Part shown: positions 12,716 through 25,800 of the stretch, piece after piece
Layout: every line of letters starts with the position of its first letter
Position numbering within the stretch: position 1 is the stretch's first letter
Assembly: GCA_022414725.1 (NCBI GenBank)
Contig: CM039463.1
Location: 31,250,019 to 31,314,018 of the forward strand
From: Microglena sp. YARC
Taxonomy: Eukaryota > Chlorophyta > Chlorophyceae > Chlamydomonadales > Chlamydomonadaceae
DNA: 64,000 bases
Reading direction: 5' to 3'
Program-made: the position numbers and the translations under genes
Notes under the pieces: model-generated
The model's database searches: none
The model's input: the letters and a program-made list of their open reading frames with translations, nothing else
What the model was told of the DNA's origin: nothing

Positions 12716-13165
12716 TTTAGTCTACTTTCTTCTTATGCCGTACTGCCCACGAGGGCCCTCGGCAGACAAGATAGAGGGCAAGTACGCATCAAGTGTAACC
12801 GCTATCGTAGTGCGCCCCCTTCACCTGTACACGGTTCGACCGTTTTTGTTTCTGCTTTTCGAATTCGCCTTCATATTTCTTTTCCTCCGAACTACCTTTT
12901 CTGTTTCTTCGCGAAACGATTTTCTTCCTGCTGTATGCTGTGTTCCTTGTTCCCTTTCTGGGAGTTTGGGTATCCATGGCTTGGGAGAACCTTCCAGACC
13001 CGCCATCGCCCGTTCGCCAGGGGGGCAGCGTCCGCTACGTCTGATGCACGTACACGTCGCAAGGAAACAGGATCGTTCTCTGAGCCATCTTTTCAATTCC
13101 AAGATGAACAGGGTGGCGCGGAATCGTTCTTCTCGTGTGATACTGAATATGAGCCCTGGTGATCA
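12716..13165. repeat. Conserved 450-bp arm block, inverted (right arm, copy 1)
   Basis: This is the reverse complement of 4741-5194 with scattered substitutions, for example at the minisatellite side near 13040-13180. It shows that the arms are homologous outside simple repeats, which supports a true inverted duplication. Confidence 0.85.
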
Positions 13166-13275
13166 CACTGGCCCCACAGCATCGAATGCTGCTCCCCATG
13201 CTGCTCCCCGTCACGCATGCACATAGACATCCCTTCCCCATGCTGCTCCCCGTGCTGCTCCCCATCGACACACAT
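13166..13275. repeat. 45/57-bp minisatellite, inverted and contracted (right arm)
   Basis: Only about two units of the CCCCATGCTGCTCCCC-type repeat remain here, against about six in each left arm. Confidence 0.8.
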
Positions 13276-14365
13276 GCACATGAACAAACACACACACATA
13301 TACACATGCACACATCACACACACGCACTCACACACGCACACACACACACACACACACACACTCAGACACTCACACATACACACACAAACGCACACACAC
13401 GGATACACACACACGCACACACGCCATGCATACACACACATACATGAGGCGAACATACATACACACACATACACACACATACAAACGCAAACACGCATAC
13501 ACACACACACACGCACAAACAAACAAACACACACACACATACACATACCCATACTCGCACACACACACACACACATACACAGACACATACACACACACAC
13601 GCAAACACGCACGCACACACACACACACGCACGCACACACACATACACAAACACGCACACATGCACTCAGGCACACCCACACATACACACACACACATAC
13701 ACACACACTCACACACACTCACACACTCACACACACACAACACACATAACACATGCCCATACCCGCACACACACACACACATATACACAGACACATACAC
13801 ACACACGCACGCACACACACATACACACACACTCACACACACGCACACATGCACTCAGGCACACTCACACATACCCACCCACACATACACACACATACAC
13901 ACACAAACAAACAAACAAACAAACAACAACGCACACACATACATCTACACACACACGCAACGCACACATGCACAAAGACCACCACACACACCGAAACGCA
14001 CACAACGCACAGCTCACGCACTCAGACGCGCACACACACGAAACACATGCGCACACACATGCACACACATACACATGCACTCATACACATACATACACAC
14101 CGCACACACACATGTACACACACACGCAAATGAGCACACACACATATTGTTTCACTCATATACACACGGGCACACCCACACGCACACACACAAGCCACAC
14201 ACACCACACCCGCCCGGCCCCACATAGACACACCTACACGCACACTCTCTCTCACACACACACACATACACGCACATGCACACATACCACACACACAATC
14301 ACGCACACACCCACGCATACACACATGCAAACATGCACTCAGACACACACATACACACACACAGA
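13276..14365. repeat. CA-rich degenerate microsatellite (right arm, copy 1)
   Basis: This is the inverted counterpart of the GT tract at 3428-4420. It is more diverged than the left-arm copies and includes local (CAAA)n runs near 13905-13925. Confidence 0.85.
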
Positions 14366-14603
14366 GCAAGCTTCCAAACCTCACCGAATCTTATCTCTTT
14401 GTGGTGAAGTTTTTATGTGGCAACGTTTATGAACCACCCCTGATCTAGCAACCCCTATCATTGAAGATAAAAGTAAGAGGATGTTGTTTGGTGTCCCCCC
14501 TCCCTGGTCCACGCATGAAGTAGACTCAGAGTTGAGAAGGGAACACATTGTTTCATGGTAGGCTATACCTTGTGGCTCTGGCCGATCGGCAGAGGTTTTT
14601 TGA

Positions 14604-14822
14604 GGAGGAGCGTTTGCTCAGATTGAGAAGGCACGGTTCACCCGCAGGCTGTCCATTCGTGTAACCCAGATAGAGGCTCCCTGCAGGCACTGCCTGGGGG
14701 GGGACAATTTAGCCCTTCAGGCAATAGGAGACCTCAGGATGTTTGGTGTTGCAGGTGATGAGGGTATTCAGGCATTTTTGACAACACGGAAGGCCTCACT
14801 GGCGGAGTACAAGCTGCACTAG
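14604..14822 (+). pseudogene. Decayed coding remnant, function unknown
   Basis: An open frame of 72 codons plus stop has non-repetitive, protein-like composition (QIEAPCRHCLGGDNLALQA and AGDEGIQAFLTTRKASLAEY are parts of it). It follows an in-frame TGA at 14601. Just upstream another frame (LVALADRQRFFEEERLLRL) runs into it out of phase, as if a frameshift split one older reading frame. The family is not recognised; a degraded transposon ORF or a gene fragment are both possible. Confidence 0.3.
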
Positions 14823-15049
14823 CGCATCACCTTAGCTTGGCAAAGAGAGCGCTCCTCTAGGCAGGAGCTCGGCTGCAACGCACTCCAAGACCAACTTGTG
14901 ACTAGTTAGGCATGTCTTTGTTGGAGTTGGCGATGGGCGTATATGTATGAATATACAGACTAGTGCAACTTGGTGGGGGCTAGTGCAGCCCTGTGTATAG
15001 CCTCCTGGTGCAGCCTGGTGTGGGGCACATGGTACGTCCAAGTCCAGAA

Positions 15050-15530
15050 CTTTTTGTTTTATGTGCTACAAGGTGTGCTGGAATTGATTTGCACGGAGTG
15101 TGCTGGACTGGTTCAGCATGACTTAGTGTAAGCCTAAATTCGGCATTGCGTGTGATCTCTTTTATTATCGCTGAGTGTGTTGCTTTGATTTTCAATGGGT
15201 TGCTAGACTTGTTTAGCACTGAGAGTGCTTGCTTAAATGAGCCCGGTTTGGGTTAGCTTTGATTACCTCTGTTACTGCAGCTCATGATTAGCATTGGGTG
15301 CGCTTTCCTTGATTATCATTAAGCGTGCTTTCTTGGATTAGCACCAAGAGACTGCTTTGTTTTGCTTGATTAGCATGAGAGTGCTGCTTGAACTGAGTGC
15401 GCATGTCTTGATTAGCACGGGGTGTGCTAGCTTGGATTAGCACTTCCTTACTAAATTAGCACTGAGAAGTGCTTGCTAGGATTGGCCCTGAGCTTCCATG
15501 TATTGATTAGCAGTGGTTACATGTTCAGAG
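15050..15530. repeat. Degenerate tandem repeat of about 25-35 bp
   Basis: Repeats of the type GATTAGCATTGAGTGTGCTT recur irregularly, with many substitutions and length changes. Confidence 0.6.
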
Positions 15531-15589
15531 CGTGTGGTAATTGGGTCCTATAGTCTGCCCAGGGCTTCCTTTAAAGCCATGCTACAATT

Positions 15590-16310
15590 CAATTCAAATC
15601 AGAACCAGCGGACTGGAAACCAGAGCTAGTTGAAAAACATGTAACAATAAGGAAGTGTACTTCATATATTTGACCATCCCGTAATTTAAACATGGTTTGC
15701 AGAAGTCCGCAGCACCGATTCCGTTACATCAGTTCCCGTATTTTAGACATACCGTAGTTGCAGAAGTCATCAGCATTGAATGCATAATATGAGTCCCCTT
15801 AATTTATACATTGTTAACAGGAGTCAGCAGCATTGATTCAATTATATCAGTTCCCGTTTTTAAGACGTAGGTTACAGGATCAACCAGCATTAATGCATTC
15901 TATGAGCCCCCGTAATTTAAACATGGGTTGCAGGAGTCAGCAGCATTTATTCCATAACATGAGTTCCCGTAATTTAAACAAGGGTTGCAGGAGTCACCGG
16001 CATCGCTTCCATTACACTAGTCCCCGTAATTTAAACATATGTTGCAGGAGTCACCGGCATCGCTTCCATAACACCAGTCCCCATAATGTAATCATATGTT
16101 CCAAGAGTCTCCGTCATTGATTAGATAACACGAGTTCCCGTGTTTAAAAATATAGGTTACATGAATCTCCGTCATTGAATGCATAACATGATTCCCGTGT
16201 TTTAGACATGGGTTGCAGGAGTTACCGGCATCGCTCCCATTACACCTATCCCCGTAATTTAGAAATAGGTTGCAAAAGTCTCAAGATTTAATTAAATAAC
16301 ACGGGTCACT
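15590..16310. repeat. 57-bp tandem repeat, about 12 units
   Basis: The units read GTAATTTAAACATGGGTTGC, then AGGAGTCACCGGCATCGCTT, then CCATAACACGAGTTCCC. Spacing between the best-conserved neighbours near 16026 and 16083 is 57 bp. The outer units are more diverged. Confidence 0.85.
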
Positions 16311-17020
16311 CGTAGATTTACACAATCGAGATTGCGGGGGGAGGTGGGGTGTGTGTGTGGGGGGGGGTCCAATAATTATTAACCTGCAAGGCTATCAGAT
16401 TATACAGTACTTTTCTACGAGCCAACTGCCTATATTCAAAGACATTTAAGGAAGATTGAAACTGCCTTAGATCGGGTTGTAATTAGTCCTCAGCAACGAC
16501 ATTTTAATGTTGATAAAAGGTGACCCACCTCATAGGGTGGAATTCCTACCTCAATGTAAGGAATCAAAGCGACAATCCTCACGCAACATGTAGTTAAGCA
16601 TACCAGCCAGCCTAAATATATATGTCAAGGCTGGCACATCTCCGTTGGTGGAAATACATTAAGTTCACAGAAAGGCAGGCCAGCAAGGCAGCGATCTCCC
16701 ACAAAGTTCATCCATACCAACTAAAAAATAACACCTGCACTACTAATGGATAGGTAGGGAAGCCTTTGAGGGACGTCCGCTGAATGCTTGTAGTCGCAGT
16801 AGTGTACTCAGTGTTGAGAACCTTCTCCATGGATTTCATGTCGGTGTTACTACATGCACCGTCCCACCTACAGTACAACACAGATTAGTAACAAACCATT
16901 TTGTTGTGTTTTTTCCCACTGTGTGTGTTTTTTTGTGGTGTTGGTGGGTAGGTTGTTGGTGGCATATACAGGTGTGGTGGCAGAGGCAGGTGTCGAACAA
17001 GCAGCCCTGCCAACACGCAC
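16311..17020. other. No gene recognised
   Basis: The stretch is mostly unique sequence with short G and T runs near 16340-16365 and 16925-16935. No convincing exon or repeat was found. Confidence 0.4.
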
Positions 17021-17606
17021 GTGTGTGCGTGCGTGTGTGTTTGTTTGTGCGTGTGCGTGTGTGTATGTGTGTGTGTGCATGTTTGTGTGCGTGTGTGTGT
17101 GCATGTGTGTTTGCTTGTGTGTGTGTTTGCGGGTGTGCGTGTGTATGTGGGTGTGTGCGTGTGTTTGTGGTGCAGGTGTGTGTACGTGTGTGTGTGTGTG
17201 TGTGTGTGTGATTCTGTGTGTGTGTCTGTGCGTGTGTGTGCTCGTGTGTGTGCTCGTGTGTGTATGTGTGTGTACGAAAGCATGTTTATGTGTGCGTGAA
17301 TATGTGTCGGTGTGCATGTGTGCGTGTGTGTGTGTGTGCATGTGTGTGTGAGAGTGTGAGTGTATGTGTGTGTATGTGTCTGTGCGTGTGTTTCTGTCTT
17401 AGTGTGTCTGAGTGCGTGTGTGCACGTGTGTGTATGCATGTGTGTGCGCGCGTTTGTTTGTGTGTGTCATTGTGTGTGTGTCTGTGTGTGTGTCTGTGTG
17501 TGTGTCTGTGCGTGTGTCTGTGTGTGTGCTTGTGTATGTATGTGTGTGAGCGTGGGCGTGTGCGCATGCATGTATGCATGTTTGCGTGTGTATGTGTGTT
17601 TGTGTG

Positions 17607-17637
<31 letters not shown>

Positions 17638-18186
17638 ACGTGTGTGTGTCTGAGTGCATGTGTGCGTGTGTGTGTACGTGTGTGAGTGTCTGGGCGTGTG
17701 TGTGCGTATGTGTGTGTATGAAAGCATTTTTATGTGTGAGTGTGTATGTGTCGGTGCGCATGTGTGCGTGTGTGTGTGCATGTGTGTGTGACTTTGTGCA
17801 TGTGCGTGTGCGTGTGTGTATGTGTGTTTGTGTGCGTGTGTGTGTGTGAGTGTGTGTGTATGCGTGTTTATGTGTCTGTGTGTGTGTTTGTGTCTGCGTT
17901 TGTGTCTGTGTGTGTGTCTGAGTGCGTGTGTGCACGTGTGTGAGTATGCGTGTGTGTGCGCGTTTGTTTGTGTGTGTCATTGTGTGTGTGTCTGTGTGTG
18001 TGCGTGCGTGTGTGTGTGCTTGTGTGTATGTGTGTGTCTGAGTGTCTGTGTCTGTGTGTGTCTGAGTGCATGTGTGCGTGTGTGTATGTGTGTGTCTGAG
18101 TGTGTGTGTGTCTGTGTGCATGTGTTTGTGTGTGTGTTTGTGTGTTTGCGTGTGTATGTGTGTGTCTGTGTCTGTGTGGTGTGTGT

Positions 18187-18217
<31 letters not shown>

Positions 18218-18265
18218 CGTGCGTGTGTGCGTGTGCGTGTGTGTATGTGTGTTCATGTGCAAGTG
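17021..18265. repeat. GT-rich tract (left arm, copy 2)
   Basis: From about 17258 the order of variants matches 3432-4420 closely. The first 240 bp are additional GT-rich sequence not present upstream of copy 1. Confidence 0.9.
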
Positions 18266-18600
18266 AGTCGATGGTGAGCAGCATGGGGAGCAGCAAGGGG
18301 GGGAGGTGTTGATGTGCATGTGCGTCTATGGGGAGCAGCATGGGGAGGAGATGTCAATGTGCATGTGTATCGATGGGGAGCAGCATGGGGAGCAGCATGG
18401 GGAGGAGATGTCAATGTGCATGTGTGTCGATGGGGAGCAGCATGGGGAGCAGCATGGGGAGGAGATGTCAATGTGCATGCGTGCCGATGGGGAGCAGCAT
18501 GGGGAGGAGATGTCCATGTGCATACGTGTCGATGGGGAGCAGCATGGGGAGGAGATGTCCATGTGCATGCGTGTCGATGGGGAGCAACATTTGATGCTTT
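18266..18600. repeat. 45/57-bp minisatellite (left arm, copy 2)
   Basis: This array has the same unit order as 4421-4740, with only a few base changes visible, for example GTGTATCGATGG near 18365 in place of GTGTGTCGATGG. Confidence 0.9.
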
Positions 18601-19055
18601 GGGGGCAGTGTGATCACCAGGGCTCATATTCAGTATCACATGCGAAGAAAGATTCCGCGCCACCCTGTTCATCTTGGAATTGAACAGATGACTCGGAGAA
18701 CGATCCTCTGTTCCTGCGACGCGTACGTGCAGCAGACGTAGCGGACGCTGCCCCCTGGCGAACGGGCGATGGCGGGTCTGGAAGGTTCTCCCAAGCCATG
18801 GATACCCAAACTCCCAGAAAGGGAACAAGGAACACAGCATACAGCAGGAAGAAAATCGTTACGCGAAGACACAGAAAAGGTAGTTCGGAGGAAAAGAAAT
18901 ATGAAGGCGAATTCGAAAAGCAGAAACGAAAACGGTCGAACCTGTACAGGTGAGGGGGCGCACTACGATAGCGTTACATTTGATGCGTACTGCCTCTGTC
19001 TGTCTGCCGAGGGCCCTCGTGGGCAATACGCATAGAAGAGAAGTAGACTCTACTT
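18601..19055. repeat. Conserved 450-bp arm block (left arm, copy 2)
   Basis: This is a direct copy of 4741-5194 with a handful of visible differences (for example GTTACGCGAAGACAC here against GTTTCGCGAAGAAAC in copy 1). The low divergence suggests recent duplication or ongoing gene conversion. Confidence 0.85.
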
Positions 19056-19800
19056 CCCTAAATTAGGGGGTCCTTGCTGGTGGGGGTTCACTACCCCCTA
19101 AATTAGTAGGTGCTTGCTGGTGGGGGGTAACTACCCACTAAATTAGTTGTTGGTTGTTGGTGGGGGGTGACTACCCCCTAAATGATTGGGTGGTTGTAAG
19201 TGGGGGTAACAACCCCCTAAATTAGGGGTGGTTGCGGTGGAGGTAACTTCCCCCTAAATTAGGTTGTTGTTGTTGGTGGGGGTAATAACCCCTAAATTAG
19301 TGGGTGCTTGTTGGTGGGGGGTAGCTACCCCCTAAATTAGTGGGTGCTTGCTGGTGAGGGGTCACTACCCCCTAAATTAGTGGGTGCTTGTTGGTGGGGG
19401 GTAGCTACCCCCTAAATTAGTGGGTGCTTGCTGGTGAGGGGTCACTACCCCCTAAATTAGTGGGTGCTTGCTGGTGGGGGGTCACTACCCCCTAAATTAG
19501 TGGGTGCTTGTTGTTGGTGGGTAACTACCCCCTGAATTAGTGGGTGCTTGCTGGTGAGGGGTCACTACCCCCTAAATTAGTGGGTGGTTGCTGGTGGGTG
19601 GTAACTACCCCCTAAATTAGTTGTCGGTTGCTGATGAAGGGTAACTACCCACTAAATTAGTTGTTGGTTGCTGTTGGGGGGTAACTACCCTCTAAATTAG
19701 TTGTTGGTTGCTGGTGATGGGTCTCTACCCACTAAATTTGTGGGTGGTTGCTGGTCGAGGTGCCCTGCCCACCGAATTGTCCTGCGATATCATAACTACT
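19056..19800. repeat. 40-bp satellite (left arm, copy 2)
   Basis: Units are the same, in the same order, as at 5195-5935, including CCCTAAATTAG at unit junctions. A few units are shortened by 1-3 bp in the G runs. Confidence 0.9.
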
Positions 19801-19859
19801 AAATTTGTGGGTAGAATTTCATAACTACTAAATTGGGGGGTAGCTTATCGAACAACCTA

Positions 19860-22800
19860 GTTGGAGACGCAGGTGCGAGACCGAGGTCGAGACCCAGGTG
19901 CGAGACCGAGGTCGAGTCCGAGGTCCCAGACCGAGACGCAGGTCCAGACCGAGGTCCGTGACTGAGACCCAGGTCCAAGATCGAGACCCAGACCGAGATC
20001 GAGACCTAGGTCCGAGACCGAGACCGAGACCCAGGTCCGAGATCGAGACCCAGGCCGAGACCTAAGTCCGAGATCGAGACCCAGACCGAGATCGAGACAT
20101 AGGTCCGAGGCCGAGACCCAGACCGAGATCGAGACCCAGACCGAGACCCAGTTCCGAGATCGAGACCCAGACCGAGATCGAGACCTAGGTCCGAGATCGA
20201 GACCCAGACCGAGAACCAGACCCAGGTCCGAGACCGAGACCCAGGTCCGAGATCGAGACCCAGACCTAGGTCCGAGATCGAATCCCAGGTCCGAGATCGA
20301 GACCCAGACCTAGGTCCGAGATCATATCCCAGGTCCGAGATCAAGACCCAGACCTAGGTCCGAGATCAAATCCCAGGTCCGAGATCGAGACCCAGGTCCG
20401 AGGTCGAGACCGAGACCACAGACCCACAGACCCGCGCAGACCTCACAGGAGACCCCAAGGGGGGCAGGGGGCGGCATTCTGGTTACCGCCCCCGTATTAG
20501 GGAGCAAACCCAGTACGGCAGGCGTACTGCCGGGGGAGGAGGCGGAGGAGGAGGAAAGTTAGCCCTAAGGGTTTGGTGTTCGGAGCGCTCTCGGGACACG
20601 CCAGCCGGCGTTGCGCGTGACTCAGCGGCTCGGGACCGAGACCGAGGTCCAGGTCCGAGATCGAGACCCAGACCTAGGTCCGAGACCGAGACGCAGATCG
20701 AGATCGAGACGTAGACCGAGACCTAGGTCCGAGACCGAGACGCAGGTCGAGATCGAGACGTAGACCGAGACGCAGGTCGAGACCGAGACGCAGGTCGAGA
20801 TCGAGACGTAGACCCAAATCGAGATCCGAGACCGAGACGTAGGTCGAGACCGAGACCCAGGTCCGAGATCGAGACCCAGACCTGGGTCCGAGACCGAGAC
20901 CCAGGTCCGAGATCGAGACCTAGACCTAGGTCCGAGATCGAGGCCCAGACCTAGGTCCGAGATCGAATCCCAGGTCCGAGATCGAGACACTGACCGAGGT
21001 CCGAGACAGAGGTCCGAGACCCAGGCCGAGATCGTGACCCAGTCCGAGACCGAGACCAACCACAGACCCACAGACCCGCGCAGACCCAGGGAGGGACGGG
21101 GGCGGCATTCTGGTTACCGCCCCCGTATTAGGGAGCAAACCCAGTATGGCAGGCGTACTGTTGGAGGCGGAGGAGGAGGAGGAGAAAGCGGAGGAAAGTT
21201 AGCCCTAAGGGTTCGGCGTTTCGGAGGGCCTTCGGGATACGCCAGCCAAGACCCAAGTCCGAGACCCAGGTCTGAGGTCCGAGACCGAAGTCCGAGACCG
21301 AGACGCAGGTGCGAGACCCAGGTCCGAAACCGAGACCCAGGTCCGAGGTCCGAGACCGAGGTCCGAGACCGAGACGTAGACCGAGACCGAGGTTCGAGAC
21401 CGAGACCGAGGTCCAAGACCCAGACCCAGACCCAGACCGAGACCCAGGTCCGAGACCGAGACGCAGGTGCGAGACCGAGGTCGAGACCATGACCCAGGTC
21501 CGAGACCGAGACGTAGGTCGAGACCGAGGTCGAGACCAAGACCCAGGTCCGAGGTCCGAGACGCAGGTCGAGACCTAGACCCAGACCGAGACCCAGGTCC
21601 GAGGTCCGAGACCCAGGTCCGAGATCGAGACCTAGACCTAGGTCCGAGATCGAGACCCAGACCTAGGTCCGAGATCGAGACCTAGGCCTAGGTCCGAGAT
21701 CGAGACCCAGACCTAGGTCCGAGATCGAGACCCAGACCTAGGTCCGAGATCGAGACCGAGGTCCGGGACCGAGATCGAGGTCCGAGACCCAGACCGAGTT
21801 CGAGGTCCGTGACCGAGACCCAGACCGAGACCGACACAGAGACCCAGACCTAGGTCCGAGATCGAGACCGAGATCCGTGACCGAGACCCAGGTCTGAGAC
21901 CGAGACCCAGGTCCGAGATCGAGACCCAGGTCCGAGACCGAGGTCGAGACCCAGGTCTGAGACCGAGATCGAGACCTAGACCTAGGTCCGAGATCGAGAC
22001 CCAGGTCCGAGATCGAGACGCAGGTTGAGACCGAGGTCCGAGATCGAGACCGAGGTCCGAGACCCAGACCGAGACCGAGACCCAGAACAAAGACCGAGGT
22101 CCGAGACTGAGTTCCGAGACCGAGACGAACCACAGACCCACAGAACCGCGCGGACCTCACAGGGGACCCAAGGGGGGCAGGGGGCGGCATTCTGGTTATT
22201 TACCGCCCCCGTATTAGGGACGTCGGAGGTAACCGACATAACTAAACCTGAGGAGGAGGAATAAGCCCTATCGGTTCGGTGATCCGGAGCGCTCTCGGGA
22301 CACACCAGCCGGCGTTGCGCGTGACTCAGCGGCTCGGGACCCAAACCGAGGTCCGAGGTGCGAGACCGAGGTCGAGACCGAGGTCGAGACCGAGGTGCGA
22401 GACCCAGACGCAGGTCGAGACCCAGACGCAGGTCGAGACCCAGTTCCGAGATCGAGACCGAGACCCAGTTCCGAGATCGAGGCCGAGACCCAGGTCCGAC
22501 ATCGAGACCCAGACCTAGGTCCGAGATCGAGACCCAGACCTAGGTCCGAGATCGAGACCCAGACCTAGGTCCGAGATCGAGACCTAGACCTAGGTCCGAG
22601 ATCGAGACCGAGGTCTAGGTCCGAGATCGAGACCCAGGTCCGAGACCCAGACCCAGACCCAGGTCCGAGACCTAAACCGAGACCGAGACCCAGGTCTGAG
22701 ACCGAGATGAAGACCCAGATCGAGACCAAGACCCAGGTCCGAGACCCAGACCGAGATCGAGACCCCAAGGGGGGGAAGGGGGTGGCATTCTGGTTGCCGC

Positions 22801-25800
22801 TTTATTTGTTATTAGGGAGCAAACCCAGTACGGCAGGCGTACTGCCAGGGGAGGAGGCGGAGGAGGAGGAAAGTTAGCCCTAAGGGTTTGGTGTTCGGAG
22901 CGCTCTCGGGACACGCCAGCCGGCGTTGCGCGTGACTCAGCGGCTCGGGACCGAGACCGAGGTCCAGGTCCGAAATCGAGACCCAGACCTAGGTCCGAGA
23001 CCGAGACGCAGGTCGAGACCGAGACGCAGGTCGAGACCGAGACGTACACCGAGACCGAGGTCCGAGACCGTGACCCAGGTCCGAGACCGAGACCCAGGTC
23101 CGAGATCGAGACCTGGGTCCGAGACCGAGACCCAGGTCCGAGATCGAGACCTAGACCTAGGTCCGAGATCGAGGCCCAGACCTAGGTCCGAGATCGAATC
23201 CCAGGTCCGAGATCGAGACACTGACCGAGGTCCGAGACCGAGGTCCGAGGCCCAGGCCGAGATCGTGACCCAGACCGAGACCGAGACCAACCACAGACCC
23301 ACAGACCCGCGAAGACCCAGGGAGGGACGGGGGCGGCATTCTGGTTACCGCCCCCGTATTAGGGAGCAAACCCAGTATGGCAGGCGTACTGTTGGAGGCG
23401 GAGGAGGAGGAGGAGAAAGCAAAGGAAAGTTAGCCCTAAGGGTTCGGCGTTTCGGAGGGCCTTCGGGATACGCCAGCCAAGACCCAAGTCCGAGACCCAG
23501 GTCCGAGGTCCGAGACCGAAGTCCGAGACCGAGACGCAGGTGCGAGACCCAGGTCCGAGACCGAGACCCAGGTCCGAGACCGGGGTCCGAGACCGAGACA
23601 TAGACCGAGACCGAGGTTCGAGACCGAGACCGAGGTCCAAGACCCAGACCCAGACCCAGACCGAGACCCAGACCGAGACCCAGGTCCGAGACCGAGACGC
23701 AGGTGCGAGACCGAGGTCGAGACCGAGACCCAGGTCCGAGACCGAGACGTAGGTCGAGCCCGAGGTCGAGACCAAGACCCAGGTCCGAGGTCCGAGACGC
23801 AGGTCGAGACCGAGACCCAGACCGAGACCCAGGTCCGAGGTCCGAGACCCATTTCCGAGATCGAGACCTAGACCTAGGTCCGAGATCGAGACCCAGACCT
23901 AGGTCCGAGATCGAGACCTAGACCTAGGTCCGAGATCAAGACCCAGACCTAGGTCCGAGATCGAGACCCAGACCTAGGTCCGAGATCGAGACCGAGGTCC
24001 GGGACCGAGATCGAGGTCCGAGACCCAGACCGAGTTCGAGGTCCGTGACCGAGACCCGGACCGAGACAGAGACAGAGACCCAGACCTAGGTCCGAGATCG
24101 AGACCGAGATCCGTGACCGAGACCCAGGTCTGAGACCGAGACCCAGGTCCGAGATCGAGACCCAGGTCCGAGATCGAGACCCAGGTCCGAGACCGAGGTC
24201 GAGACCCAGGTCTGAGACCGAGATCGAGACCTAGGCATTCTGGTTATTTACCGCCCCCGTATTAGGGACGTCGGAGGTAACAGACATAACTAAACCTGAG
24301 GAGGAGGAGTTAGCCCTAACGGTTAGGCGATCCAGAGCGCTCTCGGGACACGCCAGCCGGCGTTGCGCGTGACTCAGCGGCTTGGGACCCAAACCGAGGT
24401 CCGAGGTGCGAGACGGAGGTTCGAGACCGAGGTCGAGACCGAGGTGCGAGACCCAGACGCAGGTCGAGACCCAGACCCAGACCGAGACCCAGTTCCGAGA
24501 TCGAGACCGAGACCCAGTTCCGAGATCGAGGCCGAGACCCAGGTCCGACATTGAGACCCAGACCTAGGTCCGAGATCGAGACCCAGACCTAGGTCCGAGA
24601 TCGAGACCTAGACCTAGGTCCGAGATCGAGACCCAGGTCTAGGTCCGAGATCGAGACCCAGGTCCGAGACCGAGACCCAGACCCAGGTCCGAGATCGAGA
24701 CCACAGACCCACAGACCCGCGCAGACATCACAGGGGACCCCAAGGGGGTGGCATTCTGGTTACCGCCCCCGTATTAGGGAGCAAACCCAGTACGGCAGGC
24801 GTACTGCCGGGGGAGGAGGCGGAGGAGGAGGAAAGTTAGCCCTAAGGGTTTGGTATTCGGAGCGCTCACGGGACACGCCAGCCGGCGTTGCGCGTGACTC
24901 AGCGGCTCGGGACCGAAACCAAGGTCCAGGTCCGAGATCGAGACCCAGACCTAGGTCCGAGACCAAGACGCAGGTGGAGATCGAGACGTAGACCGAGACC
25001 GAGGTCAGAGACCGAGACGCAGGTCGAGATCGAGACGTAGACCGAAACCGAGGTCCGAGACCGAGACGCAGGTCGAGATCGAGGCGTACACCGAGACCGT
25101 GGTCCGAGACCGTGACCCAGGTCCGAGACCGAGACCAAGGTCCGAGATCGAGACCCAGACCTAGGTCCGAGACCGAGACCCAGGTCCGAGATGGAGACCT
25201 AGACCTAGGTCCGAGATCGAGGCCCAGACCTAGGTCCGAGATCGAATCCCAGGTCCGAGATCGAGACACTGACCGAGGTCCGAGACCGAGGTCCGAGACC
25301 CAGGCCGAGATCGTGACCCAGACCGAGACCGAGACCAACCACAGACCCACAGACCCGCGCAGACCCAGGGAGGGACGGGGGCGGCATTCTGGTTACCGCC
25401 CCCGTATTAGGGAGCAAACCCAGTATGGCAGGCGTACTGTTTGAGGCGGAGGAGGAGGAGGAGAAAGCAAAGGAAAGTTAGCCCTAAGGGTTCGGCGTTT
25501 CGGAGGGCCTTCGGGATACACCAGCCAAGACCCAAGTCCGAGACCCAGGTCCGAGGTCCGAGACCGAAGTCCGAGATCGAGACGCAGGTGCGAGACCCAG
25601 GTCCGAGACCGAGACCCAGGTCCGAGGTCCGAGACCGAGGTCCGAGACCGAGACGTAGACCGAGACCGAGGTTCGAGACCGAGACCGAGGTCCAAGACCC
25701 AGACCCAGACCGAGACCGAGACCCAGGTCCGAGACCGAGACGCAGGTGCGAGACCGAGGCCGAGACCAAGACCCAGGTCCGAGACCGAGACGTAGGTCGA

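Larger units (their letters stand above)
3428..14365. mobile_element. Foldback-like composite, complete copy 1
   Basis: The left arm (3428 to about 6030) and right arm (about 11545-14365) are inverted copies of each other, with sub-blocks in mirror order: GT tract, 45/57-bp minisatellite, 450-bp conserved block, 40-bp satellite, then a junction containing AACCTAGTTGGAGACG. Between them is a 5.5-kb GAGACC-type array. Very long inverted arms built of tandem repeats around a different core resemble the layout of foldback (FB/Galileo-type) elements. No transposase gene and no clear target-site duplication were found, so mobility is inference. A large palindromic satellite domain is the alternative. 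Confidence 0.6.
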
